Below are positions 62,923 through 64,000 of a DNA stretch of 64,000 nucleotides, in pieces. Each line of letters starts with the position of its first letter. Within the stretch, counting starts at the first letter, position 1. The translations under genes and the position numbers were made by a program. This stretch comes from Thalassotalea profundi (GTDB taxonomy: Bacteria; Pseudomonadota; Gammaproteobacteria; Enterobacterales; Alteromonadaceae): contig NZ_BNAH01000002.1 of NCBI RefSeq assembly GCF_014653195.1, forward strand, positions 186,377-250,376, written 5' to 3'. The notes beneath the pieces are model-generated. The model made no database searches. It had not been told where the DNA came from and saw only the letters and a program-made list of their open reading frames with translations.

Positions 62923-63939
62923 ATGCCTATAAACATTGCTATTAACGGGTTTGGTCGTATTGGCCGAAGTGTTGCCCGCGCACTTTATGAAAATGCGCAA
63001 CTAGAACATTTGAAATTAGTAGCAATAAATGAAGTGGCTGATGCGAAAGGGATTGCACATTTATTAAAATACGACACTACCCATGGTCGTTTTTCTTTTG
63101 ACGTACAACTTAATGACGAAACGTTAGCCATAGCTGGAGATGAAATAGCATTAAATCATTGTGATGAATTATCACAACTCCCTTGGAAAAAGCATAATAT
63201 AGATATTGTGCTTGATTGTACGGGGAAGTATGGCAGTAATGCCGAAGCGATGATTCATGTTCAGCAAGGAGCTAAAAAAGTATTACTTTCACATCCTGGC
63301 GAGCAAGATGTTGACGCTACCATAATTTACGGGGTGAATGAGCAATTACTTACCAAAAATGATGTTATTGTAAGTAATGGTTCTTGCACTACCAACTGTA
63401 TTGTTCCTGTAATTAAGGTAATTGATGATGCTTTTGGGGTAGAAAGTGGCACCATCACTACAATTCATTCTTCAATGCATGATCAGCAAGTAATCGATGC
63501 ATATCACCCTGATTTACGTAGATCACGAGCAGCTAGCCAATCAATAATTCCTGTTGATACTAAACTCGCTGCTGGTATTGAAAGAATTTTACCTCAGTTT
63601 GCTGGGCGTTTCGAAGCGATAGCGGTACGTGTACCTACAGTGAATGTTACCGCAATGGACTTAAGTTTAACGGTAAGTAGTGATGTAAATATTGAAGCAA
63701 TTAATCAAGCAATCGTTGCCGCTCAACGTAATGGTTTGCAAGGTATTCTTGGCTATAGCGAAGCTCCACTAGTATCAATTGATTTTAATCACGATCCACA
63801 TTCATGTATTGTTGATGGTAATCAAACCCGAGTAAGCCATAAACGATTAGTGAAAATGCTTATATGGTGTGATAACGAATGGGGGTTCGCTAATCGAATG
63901 ATAGATACTGCAAAAGAAATGGCGAAGTTACTGACTTAG
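62923..63939 (+). CDS. epd: Erythrose-4-phosphate dehydrogenase
   Basis: Epd oxidises erythrose-4-phosphate in pyridoxal-phosphate (DXP-independent) synthesis. The 338-residue GAPDH-fold protein starts [20 protein letters not shown] (NAD site), has the active-site Cys in [13 protein letters not shown] (about residue 155), and the stretch [20 protein letters not shown] that separates Epd from GapA, then [20 protein letters not shown]. The ATG is followed by a normal GAPDH start. It is 136 bases after tkt, separated by two hairpins, so it may have its own promoter. Confidence 0.94.
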   Translation: MPINIAINGFGRIGRSVARALYENAQLEHLKLVAINEVADAKGIAHLLKYDTTHGRFSFDVQLNDETLAIAGDEIALNHCDELSQLPWKKHNIDIVLDCTGKYGSNAEAMIHVQQGAKKVLLSHPGEQDVDATIIYGVNEQLLTKNDVIVSNGSCTTNCIVPVIKVIDDAFGVESGTITTIHSSMHDQQVIDAYHPDLRRSRAASQSIIPVDTKLAAGIERILPQFAGRFEAIAVRVPTVNVTAMDLSLTVSSDVNIEAINQAIVAAQRNGLQGILGYSEAPLVSIDFNHDPHSCIVDGNQTRVSHKRLVKMLIWCDNEWGFANRMIDTAKEMAKLLT

Positions 63940-64000
63940 CATTGCCAATGTAACCACTTAACAATTGTACCATTGGGTATAACTCATTAATAAAAATAGG

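Overview
The window is a marine-type gammaproteobacterial chromosome segment holding most of a single polar-flagellum gene cluster. The gene order, the FlrA/FlrB/FlrC regulators, CheV/CheR beside flgBCDE, and the FlgP/FlgT proteins match Vibrio, Shewanella and Alteromonadales. AT-rich DNA, short Shewanella-like flagellins and the tkt-epd neighbour suggest an Alteromonadales member such as Colwelliaceae. That placement is inference; no 16S or similar marker is present.

Layout. 1-16.5 kb, minus strand: flhF (cut by the window edge), flhA, then flhB-fliRQPONML-fliK and fliJIHGFE, which form the export gate, C-ring, MS-ring, export ATPase and hook-length ruler. 16.6-20.9 kb, minus: flrC, flrB, flrA, the sigma-54 activators and their kinase. 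21-34.1 kb: a flagellin-glycosylation island. Its plus-strand part is a Maf/DUF115 protein with a TPR tail, an unrecognised 57-residue protein, a second Maf and a cobalamin-binding radical SAM enzyme. Its minus-strand part is legF-ptmE and legI-legG-legB for a CMP-legionaminic-type nonulosonic acid. A third Maf-like gene with an overlapping 89-residue partner closes it. 34.1-40.8 kb, minus: fliT-like, fliS, fliD, flaG and four tandem flagellin genes. 41-51.8 kb, minus: flgLKJIHGF and flgEDCB. 51.8-57.3 kb: cheR and cheV (minus), flgA-flgM-flgN (plus), flgP (minus) and flgT (plus). 57.4-60.6 kb: a 44-residue membrane protein and a large MASE1/CHASE sensor whose kinase and receiver parts have lost key residues. 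60.8-63.9 kb, plus: tkt and epd, central carbon metabolism.

Regulation can be read by eye. Sigma-54 (-24/-12) boxes precede flhA, fliE, flrB, the maf-rSAM operon, legB, flagellin 4 and flgF, with weaker ones before flgB, flgP and flgT. Sigma-28 boxes with exact 15-base spacing precede flagellins 1-3 and flgM. This is the hierarchy known from Vibrio: FlrA with sigma-54, then FlrB/FlrC with sigma-54 for middle genes and one flagellin, then FliA/FlgM for late genes. The glycosylation island is wired into it: the maf-rSAM operon and the legB operon each carry a good sigma-54 box.

The least explained parts are the 57-residue protein between two maf genes and a B12-radical SAM enzyme, the 89-residue partner of the third Maf, and the degenerate sensor protein. 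No CRISPR array, tRNA, rRNA, IS element or prophage was seen. No gene-free stretch exceeds 300 bases.
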